From NCBI GenBank assembly GCA_000746015.1, contig KN050797.1, positions 227,630 through 291,629 on the forward strand: 64,000 nt of DNA. Reading direction: 5' to 3'. The notes beneath the pieces are model-generated. The model saw only the letters and a list, made by a program, of their open reading frames with translations, was not told the DNA's origin and ran no database searches. The stretch is from Lachnospiraceae bacterium MA2020. Lineage in GTDB: Bacteria > Bacillota > Clostridia > Lachnospirales > Lachnospiraceae. Position 1 is the first letter of the stretch; every line of letters starts with the position of its first letter. Below, one piece after another: positions 17,474 to 26,511 of this stretch. A program made the translations under genes and the position numbers.

Positions 17474-17552
17474 GTAAACGAAATAATAAATTTCGTTTAC
17501 ACCGCGCCAATCGAATGCCGCTAGCGGCTGGTTTCCTGATTCGATTGGACGC
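17474..17552. repeat. Nested palindromes upstream of gap
   Basis: Two hairpin-forming elements in the divergent PHP/gap region: an 11-bp perfect inverted repeat (GTAAACGAAAT ... ATTTCGTTTAC, 17474-17500) and an outer repeat CCAATCGAA ... TTCGATTGG (17507-17548) enclosing a perfect 12-bp palindrome GCCGCTAGCGGC (17517-17528). Neither has a T-tract. Confidence 0.6.
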
Positions 17553-17604
17553 ATCATAAATCAAAGAAAATAGTTAAAAAAATGACAAAATACGTTAAAT
17601 AGAC

Positions 17605-17633
17605 TTGAATTTTTTTCGCTAATAAAGTACAAT
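17605..17633 (+). promoter_or_regulatory. Sigma-A-type promoter of gap
   Basis: -35 TTGAAT (17605-17610), exactly 17 bases, -10 TACAAT (17628-17633). It gives a leader of about 105 bases holding a small GTACA/TGTAC hairpin and the AGGAGG ribosome site. Confidence 0.8.
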
Positions 17634-17746
17634 AAAGACGCTGACTTAGGGCGAAAGAAATTTCTCCTTTCTTCGTTCACGGTCAAAGGAGTACATATAG
17701 TGTACCAATTAAATCTAATTTTTTCAATTTCAGGAGGATTATTCAA

Positions 17747-18763
17747 ATGGCAGTAAGAGTAGCGATCAATGGCTTTGGACGTATTGGACGTCTTGCATTC
17801 CGTCAGATGTTCGGCGCAGAAGGTTACGAAGTAGTAGCAATCAACGACTTAACTAGCCCAAAGATGTTAGCACATCTTCTCAAGTACGATAGCTCACAGG
17901 GTAAGTATGAGCACGCTGATGAGGTATCAGCAACTGATGATTCAATCATCGTTTGTGGTAAGGAAATCAAGATCTATGCATTCCCAGATGCAAACAATTG
18001 CCCATGGGGTGACCTTAAGGTTGACGTAGTTCTTGAGTGCTCAGGCTTCTACACATCAAAGGAAAAGGCACAGGCTCACATCAATGCAGGTGCTAGAAAG
18101 GTTGTTATCTCTGCTCCAGCAGGAAATGATCTTCCTACAATCGTTTACAATACAAACCACGAGACACTTAAGGCTTCTGATACAATTATTTCAGCAGCTT
18201 CATGTACAACAAACTGCCTTGCTCCTATGGCAGCAGCTCTTAACAACTATGCTCCAATCCAGTCTGGTATCATGGTTACAATCCACGCTTACACAGGCGA
18301 TCAGATGACACTTGATGGCCCACAGAGAAAGGGCGATCTTCGTCGTTCACGTGCAGCAGCTATCAATATCGTTCCTAATTCAACAGGTGCTGCAAAGGCT
18401 ATCGGACTTGTTATCCCAGAGCTTAACGGCAAGCTTATCGGATCTGCTCAGCGTGTTCCTACACCAACAGGTTCAACAACAATCCTTACAGCTGTTGTAA
18501 ACAAGGCTGATGTTACAGTTGATGGCATCAACGCAGCTATGAAGGCAGCAGCTAACGAGTCATTCGGATACAACGAGGATGAGATCGTTTCATCTGATAT
18601 CGTTGGAATGAGATTTGGTTCTCTCTTCGATGCTACTCAGACAATGGTTAGCAAGATTTCTGATGATCAGTACGAGGTTCAGGTTGTTTCATGGTATGAT
18701 AACGAGAACAGCTACACATCTCAGATGGTTCGTACAATCAAGTACTTCTCAGAGTTAGCTTAA
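17747..18763 (+). CDS. gap: Glyceraldehyde-3-phosphate dehydrogenase
   Basis: 338 residues. NAD-dependent oxidation and phosphorylation of glyceraldehyde-3-phosphate in glycolysis. The Rossmann motif INGFGRIGR is at the N-terminus and catalytic Cys153 lies in [11 protein letters not shown]. The highly biased codon use (AAG, GCT/GCA, ACA, CTT) fits a strongly expressed gene. Strong promoter and AGGAGG site upstream; a hairpin separates it from pgk. Confidence 0.98.
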   Translation: MAVRVAINGFGRIGRLAFRQMFGAEGYEVVAINDLTSPKMLAHLLKYDSSQGKYEHADEVSATDDSIIVCGKEIKIYAFPDANNCPWGDLKVDVVLECSGFYTSKEKAQAHINAGARKVVISAPAGNDLPTIVYNTNHETLKASDTIISAASCTTNCLAPMAAALNNYAPIQSGIMVTIHAYTGDQMTLDGPQRKGDLRRSRAAAINIVPNSTGAAKAIGLVIPELNGKLIGSAQRVPTPTGSTTILTAVVNKADVTVDGINAAMKAAANESFGYNEDEIVSSDIVGMRFGSLFDATQTMVSKISDDQYEVQVVSWYDNENSYTSQMVRTIKYFSELA

Positions 18764-18804
18764 TCTTTTGGTTTCTGATCAAATTAATTGAAAGAGACTA
18801 TCAA

Positions 18805-18832
18805 AAGGTCCGGTCCTATTGGACCGGGCCTT
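18805..18832 (+). terminator. Terminator-like hairpin between gap and pgk
   Basis: A 12-bp GC-rich stem (AAGGTCCGGTCC/GGACCGGGCCTT, one wobble) with a TATT loop and an AT-rich tail. Probably a partial terminator or RNA-processing barrier giving gap more transcript than pgk and tpiA. Confidence 0.75.
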
Positions 18833-18863
18833 ATTCATTTGTTATTTAGAGGAGGGTGAACTC

Positions 18864-20099
18864 ATGGCACTTAATAAAAAAACAGTTGATGATTTTAATG
18901 CAGCAGGAAGACGCGTTCTTGTAAGATGCGACTTCAACGTACCTCTTAAGGAAGGCAAGATCACAGACGAGACTCGTGTAAAGGCTGCTCTTCCTACAAT
19001 AGAGAAGCTTATCAAGGACGGCGCTAAGGTTATCCTTTGCTCACACCTTGGTAAAGTTAAGAATGGCCCTAACGAGGGTGAGTCTTTAGCTCCAGTAGCA
19101 AAGAGCCTTTCAGAGAAGCTTGGCAAGGAAGTTAACTTCGTTGCTGACTACAATGTAACAGGCGAAGCTGCTACAAAGGCTGTAGCTGAAATGAAGGACG
19201 GAGATGTAGTTCTTCTTCAGAATACACGTTTCAGAGGCAAGGAAGAGACAAAGCCAGGCGAGGCTGGTGAGGCTTTCGCTAAAGAGCTTGCTGATCTTTG
19301 CGACGATTATGTATGTGATGCATTCGGTTCTGCTCACAGAGCACACGCTTCTGTAGCTGTAGTTACAAAGTATGTTCGTGAGAAGGGCGGAAACTGTGCA
19401 GTTGGTTACCTTATGGAGAAGGAGATCAAGTTCCTTGGTAACGCTGTAGAGAACCCAGTTCGTCCATTCGTAGGTATCCTTGGTGGTGCTAAGGTTGCTG
19501 ATAAGCTCGCAGTTATCGATAACCTTCTTGCAAAGTGTGATACACTTATCATCGGTGGTGGTATGGCATTCACATTTGTAAAGGCTCAGGGCGGCAGCAT
19601 TGGTAACTCACTTGTTGACGATACAAAGCTTGACTACTGCAAAGAGATGATTGCTAAGGCTGAGAAGCTTGGCAAGAAGCTCCTTCTTCCAGAGGATACA
19701 GTAGTAGCTGATGGATTCCCAAATCCTATCGACGATCCTAACCTTCAGGTTGAAGTTTATGCTTCAAACGAGATTCCTGATGGTAAGGAAGGTCTTGATA
19801 TCGGACCTAAGACTCGCGAAGTATTCGCTGAGGCTGTTAGAAATGCTAAGACTGTTGTTTGGAACGGACCTATGGGCGTTTCAGAGAACCCAGTTCTTGC
19901 AAACGGTACTGTAGCAGTAGCTAAGGCTCTTGCAGAGACAGACGCTACAACAATCATCGGTGGTGGTGATAGTGCAGCAGCTGTAAACAACCTTGGTTTC
20001 GGTGACAAGATGTCTCACATCTCAACAGGTGGTGGCGCATCACTTGAGTTCCTTGAGGGCAAAGAGCTCCCAGGTGTAGTTGCAGCAGACGACAAGTAA
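18864..20099 (+). CDS. pgk: Phosphoglycerate kinase
   Basis: 411 residues from ATG 18864, which follows AGAGGAGGG; the frame is open further upstream, but that part overlaps the hairpin tail. Transfers phosphate from 1,3-bisphosphoglycerate to ADP. Motifs: [42 protein letters not shown], and GGGDSAAAV near the C-terminus. Standard length. Middle gene of the gap-pgk-tpiA glycolytic cluster. Confidence 0.98.
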   Translation: MALNKKTVDDFNAAGRRVLVRCDFNVPLKEGKITDETRVKAALPTIEKLIKDGAKVILCSHLGKVKNGPNEGESLAPVAKSLSEKLGKEVNFVADYNVTGEAATKAVAEMKDGDVVLLQNTRFRGKEETKPGEAGEAFAKELADLCDDYVCDAFGSAHRAHASVAVVTKYVREKGGNCAVGYLMEKEIKFLGNAVENPVRPFVGILGGAKVADKLAVIDNLLAKCDTLIIGGGMAFTFVKAQGGSIGNSLVDDTKLDYCKEMIAKAEKLGKKLLLPEDTVVADGFPNPIDDPNLQVEVYASNEIPDGKEGLDIGPKTREVFAEAVRNAKTVVWNGPMGVSENPVLANGTVAVAKALAETDATTIIGGGDSAAAVNNLGFGDKMSHISTGGGASLEFLEGKELPGVVAADDK

Positions 20100-20126
20100 A
20101 AAATAGCTTCGCTATTTTTTACTTGT
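20092..20126 (+). terminator. 16-bp perfect hairpin over the pgk stop codon
   Basis: ACAAGTAAAAAATAGC, loop TTC, GCTATTTTTTACTTGT. It includes the pgk stop and ends 34 bases before tpiA. The T6 tract lies inside the stem, so it may act as a weak terminator or an mRNA-stability element. Confidence 0.65.
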
Positions 20127-20160
20127 CTGGATTAAATATAATATTTAAGGAGATTTAACA

Positions 20161-20907
20161 ATGGCAAGAAGAAGAATTATCGCCGGCAACTGGAAGATGA
20201 ACATGACACCTTCAGAGGCTTTAAAGCTTGTTGCTGAGCTTAAGGATTTAGTAAAGAATGATGCAGTTGACGTAGTATATTGCGTACCTGCAATTGATAT
20301 CGTACCTGTAGTTGAGGCTGTAAAGGGCACAAACGTTGAAATCGGTGCAGAGAACTTCTACATCGAGGATAAGGGTGCTTTCACAGGCGAAATTTCAGCT
20401 CCAATGCTTGTTGATGCTGGTGTTAAGTACGTTATCATGGGCCACTCAGAGAGAAGAGATATCTTCGGCGAGAACGATATCCTTATCAATGCTAAGGTTA
20501 AGAAGGCATTTGCTGCTGGTCTTACACCAATCCTTTGCTGTGGTGAGTCACTTGCACTCCGCAAGGCTGGCACATACAAGGAGTGGATCGAGAGACAGAT
20601 TACTTGGGATCTTAGCGGCGTAACAGCAGATCAGGTTAAGAAGCTTGTTATCGCTTACGAGCCAATCTGGGCTATCGGAACAGGCGAGACAGCTACAGCT
20701 GATCAGGCTGAGGAAGTTTGCGCATTCATTCGTGAGCTTATTGCTAAGCTTTATGATCAGGCTACAGCTGACGAAGTTCGTATCCAGTACGGCGGATCTA
20801 TGAACGCTGGCAACGCTGCTGAGCTTCTTAGCAAGCCAAACATCGATGGAGGTCTTATTGGTGGTGCATCACTTAAGGCTGATTTCGGTAAGATCGTAAA
20901 CGCATAA
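20161..20907 (+). CDS. tpiA: Triosephosphate isomerase
   Basis: 248 residues. Interconverts dihydroxyacetone phosphate and glyceraldehyde-3-phosphate. GNWKMN at the N-terminus, catalytic His in MGHSERR, catalytic Glu167 in [11 protein letters not shown], phosphate-binding GGSM and [15 protein letters not shown] precedes the ATG. Last gene of the glycolytic cluster, followed by a strong terminator. Confidence 0.98.
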   Translation: MARRRIIAGNWKMNMTPSEALKLVAELKDLVKNDAVDVVYCVPAIDIVPVVEAVKGTNVEIGAENFYIEDKGAFTGEISAPMLVDAGVKYVIMGHSERRDIFGENDILINAKVKKAFAAGLTPILCCGESLALRKAGTYKEWIERQITWDLSGVTADQVKKLVIAYEPIWAIGTGETATADQAEEVCAFIRELIAKLYDQATADEVRIQYGGSMNAGNAAELLSKPNIDGGLIGGASLKADFGKIVNA

Positions 20908-20932
20908 TTTTCATAATCTTTCTGAATAGTAT

Positions 20933-20976
20933 AAAAAGGCGGATATAAGATGTAATAGTCTATATCCGCCTTTTTA
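20933..20976 (+). terminator. Terminator after tpiA
   Basis: A perfect 15-bp stem (AAAAAGGCGGATATA/TATATCCGCCTTTTT) with a 13-base loop and T-tract. Confidence 0.92.
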
Positions 20977-21019
20977 CTTTAATATCCCAGTTTTGTGATA
21001 GGAGGAATTAAATAATAGT

Positions 21020-22399
21020 ATGCGGATTACAAAAAGAATCTTAAAATATGCAAAAGAAAACTTTAATGAAGTAAAACATACTACACTCAATCCTGAAGGA
21101 CCCGGAGTTGTGAGAATACATCTTATACCACCAAAGATTGAAGATAATGATATAGGACCTTCTGTGGCAATTATAAATGGGCAGGATATCATTCCGGTAA
21201 ATGTTTCTTGGACAATATTATTGTCTGAGTTTATATCAGAAGTAAATAAATACAGCGGCAGGGAAGTGACTGAAGACGAAGTTAATTCCATAATCAAAAA
21301 TACATGTAAAAACATGAGGAAAGTGTATCCGCTGCTTCCGGATAGATATTTTAAGAAAGATATCCAGATAATAATGGATACATTTAAGCAGATAGCATAT
21401 CGTGAAGAAGTGTCAGAAGATATCCAGTATATGAGTATGGGGGAATATGCTCCATATATGAAGGCTCCTCACAGGATGGATCTTATGGTCTCTGCCATGA
21501 CAAAGGATGATGCTTGGCATTGCAATCAGCAGTGCGTGCATTGCTATGCCGCAGGTCAGCATCATTCTACTGAAAAAGAGCTTTCAACTTCTGATTGGAA
21601 AAAGATTATAGATAAGCTTAAGGAGATAGGTGTTCCTCAGATTACATTTACAGGCGGTGAGCCTACCATGAGAGACGATCTGGCAGAGCTTATCAATTAT
21701 GGACAGTGGTTCATTACAAGATTAAATACTAACGGTATCAAGCTTACAAAGGAATACTGCCGGGAGCTTAAGAAGGCATCACTTGACAGCATTCAGATAA
21801 CTTTTTACTCGTCTGACAAAGCAATACACAACAAGCTTGTTGGAACAGATCATTTTGATGATACAGTAAATGGTATAAAAAATGCTTTTGAAGCCGGAAT
21901 GAGCGTCAGTGTAAATACACCTCTTTGCAAACTAAATGAAGATTATGTAAGTACATTAAAGTTTTTACATGAACTTGGGGTAACTTATATAACATGTTCA
22001 GGCCTTATCACTACAGGAAACGCGACTAAGGAAGAATCTGCAGATCTTCAGCTTAGCCAGAAAAAAATAAGTGAGATTTTAAAAGAGGCTGTAAAGTACT
22101 GTTTTGATAATACTATGGAGATTAGTTTTACTTCACCTGGATGGGTTGATAGTAAGCTGTGTGACGAGCTGGGCATTACAACTCCAAGCTGCGGAGCGTG
22201 CCTCAGCAATATGGCAATTACTCCGGGAGGAAATGTAGTACCATGTCAGAGTTGGCTGTCAGGAGAGAGTCTGGGCAATTTTTTAAATGATGAATGGGAA
22301 AATATCTGGAACGGAAAAGAATGTAAGGCAAGGCGTGATCACTCAGCCCTGATGCTTGGGGATTGTCCATTGCGTATCAAGACAAAGGGGGATGAGTGA
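21020..22399 (+). CDS. Radical SAM/SPASM-domain protein, possible peptide/protein maturase
   Basis: 459 residues. A ~125-residue N-terminal extension of unknown fold comes first. The radical SAM core follows, with cluster cysteines C168, C172, C175 (CNQQCVHC) and the SAM-contact segment FTGGEPTM. The C-terminus carries a Cys-rich region (CGACLSNMAITPGGNVVPC and a late Cys in GDCPL) like the SPASM/twitch domains of peptide-modifying enzymes. AGGAGG lies 14 bases upstream. The stop is two bases from the next start (GTG 22401), which encodes a protein with a Cys-Ala repeat tail, so an enzyme/substrate relation is suspected. Substrate not proven. Confidence 0.85.
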   Translation: MRITKRILKYAKENFNEVKHTTLNPEGPGVVRIHLIPPKIEDNDIGPSVAIINGQDIIPVNVSWTILLSEFISEVNKYSGREVTEDEVNSIIKNTCKNMRKVYPLLPDRYFKKDIQIIMDTFKQIAYREEVSEDIQYMSMGEYAPYMKAPHRMDLMVSAMTKDDAWHCNQQCVHCYAAGQHHSTEKELSTSDWKKIIDKLKEIGVPQITFTGGEPTMRDDLAELINYGQWFITRLNTNGIKLTKEYCRELKKASLDSIQITFYSSDKAIHNKLVGTDHFDDTVNGIKNAFEAGMSVSVNTPLCKLNEDYVSTLKFLHELGVTYITCSGLITTGNATKEESADLQLSQKKISEILKEAVKYCFDNTMEISFTSPGWVDSKLCDELGITTPSCGACLSNMAITPGGNVVPCQSWLSGESLGNFLNDEWENIWNGKECKARRDHSALMLGDCPLRIKTKGDE

Positions 22400-22400
22400 A

Positions 22401-23615
22401 GTGTCGAATAAGATGAATAAAGCAGGGAATTTTAAACTCATTCAAGCAATTATTATTTCACTGTTAGTTATATTTTTTATCAACATTTCTTTGGTAAGTG
22501 CATTTGCTGGTGATCTTGACGAGATAGTCAGATATGATATCTCTGCATCGGTAAATGATGACGCAACAGTTTTGCTTCACTATCACGTCGAATGGAAGGT
22601 GCTTGACTCAGACTCTGAAGGTCCATTGACATGGGTTACTATTGGTATACCCAATAAGCATTACAGCCAGCTTGAGCCGCTTTCAGATACGATAAAAATG
22701 ATTTCTTATGACGATAATAGTGGAAGCAATGTCAGGATTGATTTTGACAGAGCATACTATGAAGGAGAAGTGGTCAGCTTTGATTTTAGCCTCGTTCAGG
22801 ATTATATTTACAGTGTAAATAAGTTTGAAGAGGGCTATACTGTATATTCCTTTACACCGGGATGGTTTGATGATATCGAAGTTGATGATATGACCATCAG
22901 ATGGGAAGATGCTTCGAAAGCCGAGAGCTGGACTCCAGACTGCTTTATGGAAGGGAATAGTCTCGTTTGGGAGCGATCACCTCTTTCGGAAGGAGAAAAA
23001 TATACGGTAACTGTCACATATCCAAATGATGCGTATGGCTTTGATCTTAGCAAAAATATTGAAGAAAGCGCTGAGGATGATGATGACTGGATATATGCAT
23101 TACTGTTTTTAGTTCTGCTGTTTGGTTGGATCGTCGTTGGTTTTATCAGAATCGTCAGTGGTATAGTCTATGCGGCAGGAGCTGCGTTTGGCACAGGTCC
23201 TCATGGTAAGAAGATCACACGGACCAAGATAGTTTATTATGATAAATGTCCTAGCTGCGGCGCAGTTAGAGGTGACGGACAGACCAAGTGTGAATACTGT
23301 GGAAATTCGTTTATCAAGAGTAAGGAAACGATCACAGAGAAGGATATCAGAGGTAAGGAAAAGGAAGCCGCAAACTTTAAGAAAAAAGGTGTGTTTAGAT
23401 ATACTGACGATCCAAATACATTTATTAGTGTAAATGTTATATCAGTACCAAAGCCGAGAAGAACATACAGCTCAGGATCTCATCACAGCTCATGTGCACA
23501 TAGTTCCTGTGCATGTGCTTGTGCATGCGCCTGCGCAGGCGGCGGCAGAGCAGGCTGTTCCACAAAAGATTTTTATAAGACAAATCTTAAACTTAGGATG
23601 TTGAAAAATAAGTAA
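22401..23615 (+). CDS. Exported membrane protein with zinc ribbon and C-terminal Cys-Ala repeat tail
   Basis: 404 residues from GTG 22401, favoured because AAAGGGGG lies nine bases before it; ATG 22392 has no spacer. Order: signal or TM segment (about 10-35), a ~200-residue extracytoplasmic beta-rich domain with DUF2207-like appearance, a TM segment (about 225-255), a zinc ribbon (CPSCGAVRG...CEYCG), a charged linker, then a tail with SSCAHSSC, five alternating Cys-Ala pairs and GGGRAGCS. Tail cysteines are C365, C370, C372, C374, C376, C378, C386. The tail is not a known metal-binding pattern and follows a radical SAM/SPASM gene directly, so it may be a modification target. Function unknown. 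Confidence 0.75.
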   Translation: MSNKMNKAGNFKLIQAIIISLLVIFFINISLVSAFAGDLDEIVRYDISASVNDDATVLLHYHVEWKVLDSDSEGPLTWVTIGIPNKHYSQLEPLSDTIKMISYDDNSGSNVRIDFDRAYYEGEVVSFDFSLVQDYIYSVNKFEEGYTVYSFTPGWFDDIEVDDMTIRWEDASKAESWTPDCFMEGNSLVWERSPLSEGEKYTVTVTYPNDAYGFDLSKNIEESAEDDDDWIYALLFLVLLFGWIVVGFIRIVSGIVYAAGAAFGTGPHGKKITRTKIVYYDKCPSCGAVRGDGQTKCEYCGNSFIKSKETITEKDIRGKEKEAANFKKKGVFRYTDDPNTFISVNVISVPKPRRTYSSGSHHSSCAHSSCACACACACAGGGRAGCSTKDFYKTNLKLRMLKNK

Positions 23616-23647
23616 AAAGCTAGATTGTTTTTTGGATTGGAGTTGGT

Positions 23648-24274
23648 ATGAAAACAAGAGAAGAGGCATTGAAATATGGCTTATCTTTTCCTGACACTTA
23701 TCAGGAGGCGCCATTTCATGATGATAACTGGCAGCTAGTAAGATATAAATATAATAAAAAGGCGTTTTTGTGGACATACGAGAAAGACGGCTGTATTAAC
23801 TTAAATGTGAAAGTTGATCCTGACAATGCATTTTTCTGGAGAGATTTATATAAATCTGTCATACCCGGATACCATCAGAATAAAAAGCATTGGAATACGA
23901 TAATTCTTGACGGCAGCATACCTGACAAAGATATCAAAGCTATGATCGCTGAAAGCTATGACCTTATATCTGATAGCCCGACAAAAAGAATTTATGAAGC
24001 AGTTAAAAAAATTCCGATTGGGTGTGTTGCAACATATGCTCAGATAGCAGAAGTTGCAGGAGACAGAAAAATGGCTCGCGCAGTTGGGAATGCTTTGCAT
24101 AAGAACCCTGATCCTGCAAGTATTCCTTGCCATAGAGTTGTGAATGCCAAAGGAGAGCTTGCAGGAGAGTATGTATTTGGAGGAGCTTGGAAACAGGCAG
24201 AGCGACTTAGGTCTGAAGGTGTAGAGGTTGTGGATGGAAAAGTGGATCTGAGTTTGTTTCAGTGGGTGTTATGA
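23648..24274 (+). CDS. YjbR/MmcQ domain fused to an alkyltransferase (MGMT/Ada) DNA-binding domain
   Basis: 208 residues. Residues 1-105 match the YjbR/MmcQ (CyaY-like) fold (LNVKVDPDNAFFWRDLY, PGYHQNKKHWNTIILD). Residues 115-208 match the O6-alkylguanine-DNA methyltransferase C-terminal domain with acceptor Cys161 in IPCHRVV and the helix-turn-helix VATYAQIAEVAG. The usual MGMT N-terminal domain is missing and replaced by YjbR. Probable role: direct repair or recognition of O6-alkylguanine. GGAG precedes the ATG. A decayed second YjbR copy lies at 28324-28604. Confidence 0.85.
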   Translation: MKTREEALKYGLSFPDTYQEAPFHDDNWQLVRYKYNKKAFLWTYEKDGCINLNVKVDPDNAFFWRDLYKSVIPGYHQNKKHWNTIILDGSIPDKDIKAMIAESYDLISDSPTKRIYEAVKKIPIGCVATYAQIAEVAGDRKMARAVGNALHKNPDPASIPCHRVVNAKGELAGEYVFGGAWKQAERLRSEGVEVVDGKVDLSLFQWVL

Positions 24275-24316
24275 GATGTTTTGATACTATGCATGATATT
24301 TTAAACATTTACTTTA

Positions 24317-24345
24317 TTGAAATAGCATAAATGAAATAGTATACT
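24317..24345 (+). promoter_or_regulatory. Near-consensus promoter without an intact downstream gene
   Basis: -35 TTGAAA, 17 bases, -10 TATACT. It is followed by GAGGGGG and a 21-codon frame (24376-24441) that stops just before the IS end at about 24471. It looks like the promoter of a gene lost or displaced at the left edge of the accessory island. Confidence 0.55.
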
Positions 24346-24470
24346 TCTAATATGTATTGAGGGGGCTTGACGCTTATGTTTAAAGGATTGGATAATCTGT
24401 ACAGACAGTTGATTTTTGCTGTTTGTTTTTTATGCAGTTAAATATTAGGTATAGAAAGAGTATTTTTGTT

Positions 24471-26243
24471 GGGTCTCCAAAGTTAAGTAGGGTTTCCCGA
24501 AGTTTTGGAGGGTTAGTTAGTAGGGGCAAGGCCTAAGAATCGCATACTTTAGTGGGGGCAATTAGTAGGGTTTGCTGTTTTAGGACAATAGTTATGGGAG
24601 CAAGTTGACCAAGTTCAACCTGCTCCTATTTACGAGCAACGAAATATCTAACTCTCTAGTCTTCCATGTCGTAGTAGGTGACAGGATTATAGTCTGGTGT
24701 AGCTGTTATTACTGGATTGTTTCTCGTGGCGTAAAGGAACCTTGTTTGAAAGTGCTCGAAGTTCCGATAACCATGACCAAGTCATTTCAAGTCTTTAGCT
24801 TTTCTGTTTAGAGATTCAATTGGACCATTTGAAAGCCGGCTACTATAAATACCGCCTGGACCGTACTTTTCGACCATAACAAATGAATTGATGATGTAAT
24901 CATGATTTCGTATTAAAAGATTGGCAAAATCATAGAAGATACTGTTGCCACACTTTAAGTATCTTGAAATAAGGTCGTCTAGTTCGATGCGAGCATCCAT
25001 TGGTTTCCCCGTGTTACGCGTGTTGAATTGCACATATAGTTCTTTTAAATCTCGAAGTTCTCTTAGATTTGGATCAATTAAGAATAACAAGTCCTCATAA
25101 TCATAAGTGTTCATCATGCAATGGAGGTGGGAATCCATCCTTAGTTCTGGGTGATAGGCGATAGATAATTGATTTGCAAGGATTATCCATCGATATTTTT
25201 GGAGTAGATATACTTCTCGAGATGGTGGGATATAGGTATGCTCATCTAATTCTTTCCCACGTGCAATGTAAGCCTCACGGTCGCGCTTGCGAAATTGCCG
25301 GATTAAATCCCTGATATACATGTCGAGCTTATGGGTAATCCATTGGAGTACATGAAATGAATCAACAACTGAGACAGCATTAGGAAAGAACCGATTAAAC
25401 CAGTTAATGTATGGATTGTACATATCGGAAATCAGGTACTTTACAGCGACTCTTTCATTAGTGGGGATAGCAGCGAAGTATGGCTCTGTATCATTTGTCC
25501 GACGGCTGCTTAGAAGGTCGATGGGATCTCCGGTATAGAAGTCTTGTATGACCAGCGCATATCTGCAGTTAGGATCGAGATCTAAGCATACTTCGTCAAC
25601 TGATATGATATCTGTAAGTGGAAGACGATCCATCTTTACATAGCGGTCAAAGGTATCCATTGCATAAGTATCTGATACATTATACTTTGTGGCAATGCTC
25701 GCAACCGATACAGAAAGGTCGCGAAAAGCTTTAATAATCAACATGTCAGTCGCATTTGTGTTGCGTTTTCGTTTGTCTACAAAGTTGAAGGACTCGTTAA
25801 TTGTATAAAGGCATGTTTTGTTTGTGCAACGCCATCGACGTTGCTTGAGCTTTAGAACCAGTTCATATGTGTCTTGAAGTACGGGATGATTAATAGTTCT
25901 GGTCTTAATCCCACGCGAGTGTATTTTGAAACCGCAGATTGGGCAATAATGTGAACAGACTTTGGTTTCTAATGTCAGTGTTTTCTTAGTGACCTCGATT
26001 GAGATGTCTGTAATGCTGATTTCAGCATCTTCCAAGTCCAATAGTTCTGTGATACTATTCATTTGTCTCCTCGTTAGTATTTCGTTACAGATTTATCATA
26101 TGAAATGAGACAAGGAAGGGCAAGAAATCGAATGATTTCCTGCCCTGTTTTTGTTAAAATATCAGACCCCACTAAACGAACCTGCCGAAGAACCCCAATA
26201 AGAGACCCTACGGAAAGGTGACACTACTAAACTTTGGATATCC
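24471..26243 (-). mobile_element. ISL3-family insertion sequence
   Basis: Imperfect terminal inverted repeats are visible: the left end (24471 onward) contains CCAAAGTTAAGTAGGGT and the right end in reverse complement (to about 26243) CCAAAGTTTAGTAGTGT. Several further TTAGTRGGG copies lie inside both ends and could be transposase-binding sites. I could not find a convincing 8-bp target duplication, so the exact ends are uncertain. The transposase is interrupted by a stop codon. Confidence 0.75.
24656..26062 (-). pseudogene. ISL3-family transposase with in-frame premature stop
   Basis: The frame starts at 26062 (GGAG upstream on the minus strand). It encodes a zinc-binding N-terminus (CPICGFKIHSRG ... 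WRCTNKTC), a helix-turn-helix and a DDE-type core (SVDEVCLDL, YLISDM, VVDSFHV, GPIESLN). TGA at 24782-24784 ends it at codon 426 after KDLK. Without that stop the same frame runs on through LGHGYRNFEHFQTRFLYATR to TAG at 24656-24658, which is the usual ISL3 C-terminus. A CGA-to-TGA change at a conserved Arg would explain this. The transposase probably lost activity, but the element may still be moved in trans. Confidence 0.85.
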
Positions 26244-26511
26244 AGAAAATCATAGAGAGAGCTAATATTGTTTATTGAAGCATAGAGAAAAATTAAAAAT
26301 TAAATATTAAATTGGTATAGCAAGGTAAATATCCATCGATAAAATGCCGATATACTATAAGGATTTGTATAACTATATAAACTTATAGTTTGCTATACAT
26401 CGATTACTAAAGGAATAGACATGAATATAGAACATCCGATGATAATGGAATAGCTTTGTTTGGCTATGTTGAATTAATTATGTTATGAACGAATATGAGG
26501 GGGAATGGTGA
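26244..26511. other. AT-rich intergenic region after the IS
   Basis: No supported gene. It holds ATCGAT repeats and an imperfect palindrome (AACTATA ... TTATAGTT) near 26366-26390, and a ten-codon frame beginning near 26421 that looks like a remnant. The next gene's promoter is presumably here but no clear -35/-10 pair was found. Confidence 0.3.

Noticed and set aside
17507..17548. Considered as a terminator for the upstream region
   Set aside because: No gene ends there on either strand and no T-tract follows; better seen as a regulatory or repeat palindrome.
24471..26243. Target-site duplication for the ISL3 element
   Set aside because: No matching 8-bp direct repeat was found at the proposed ends.
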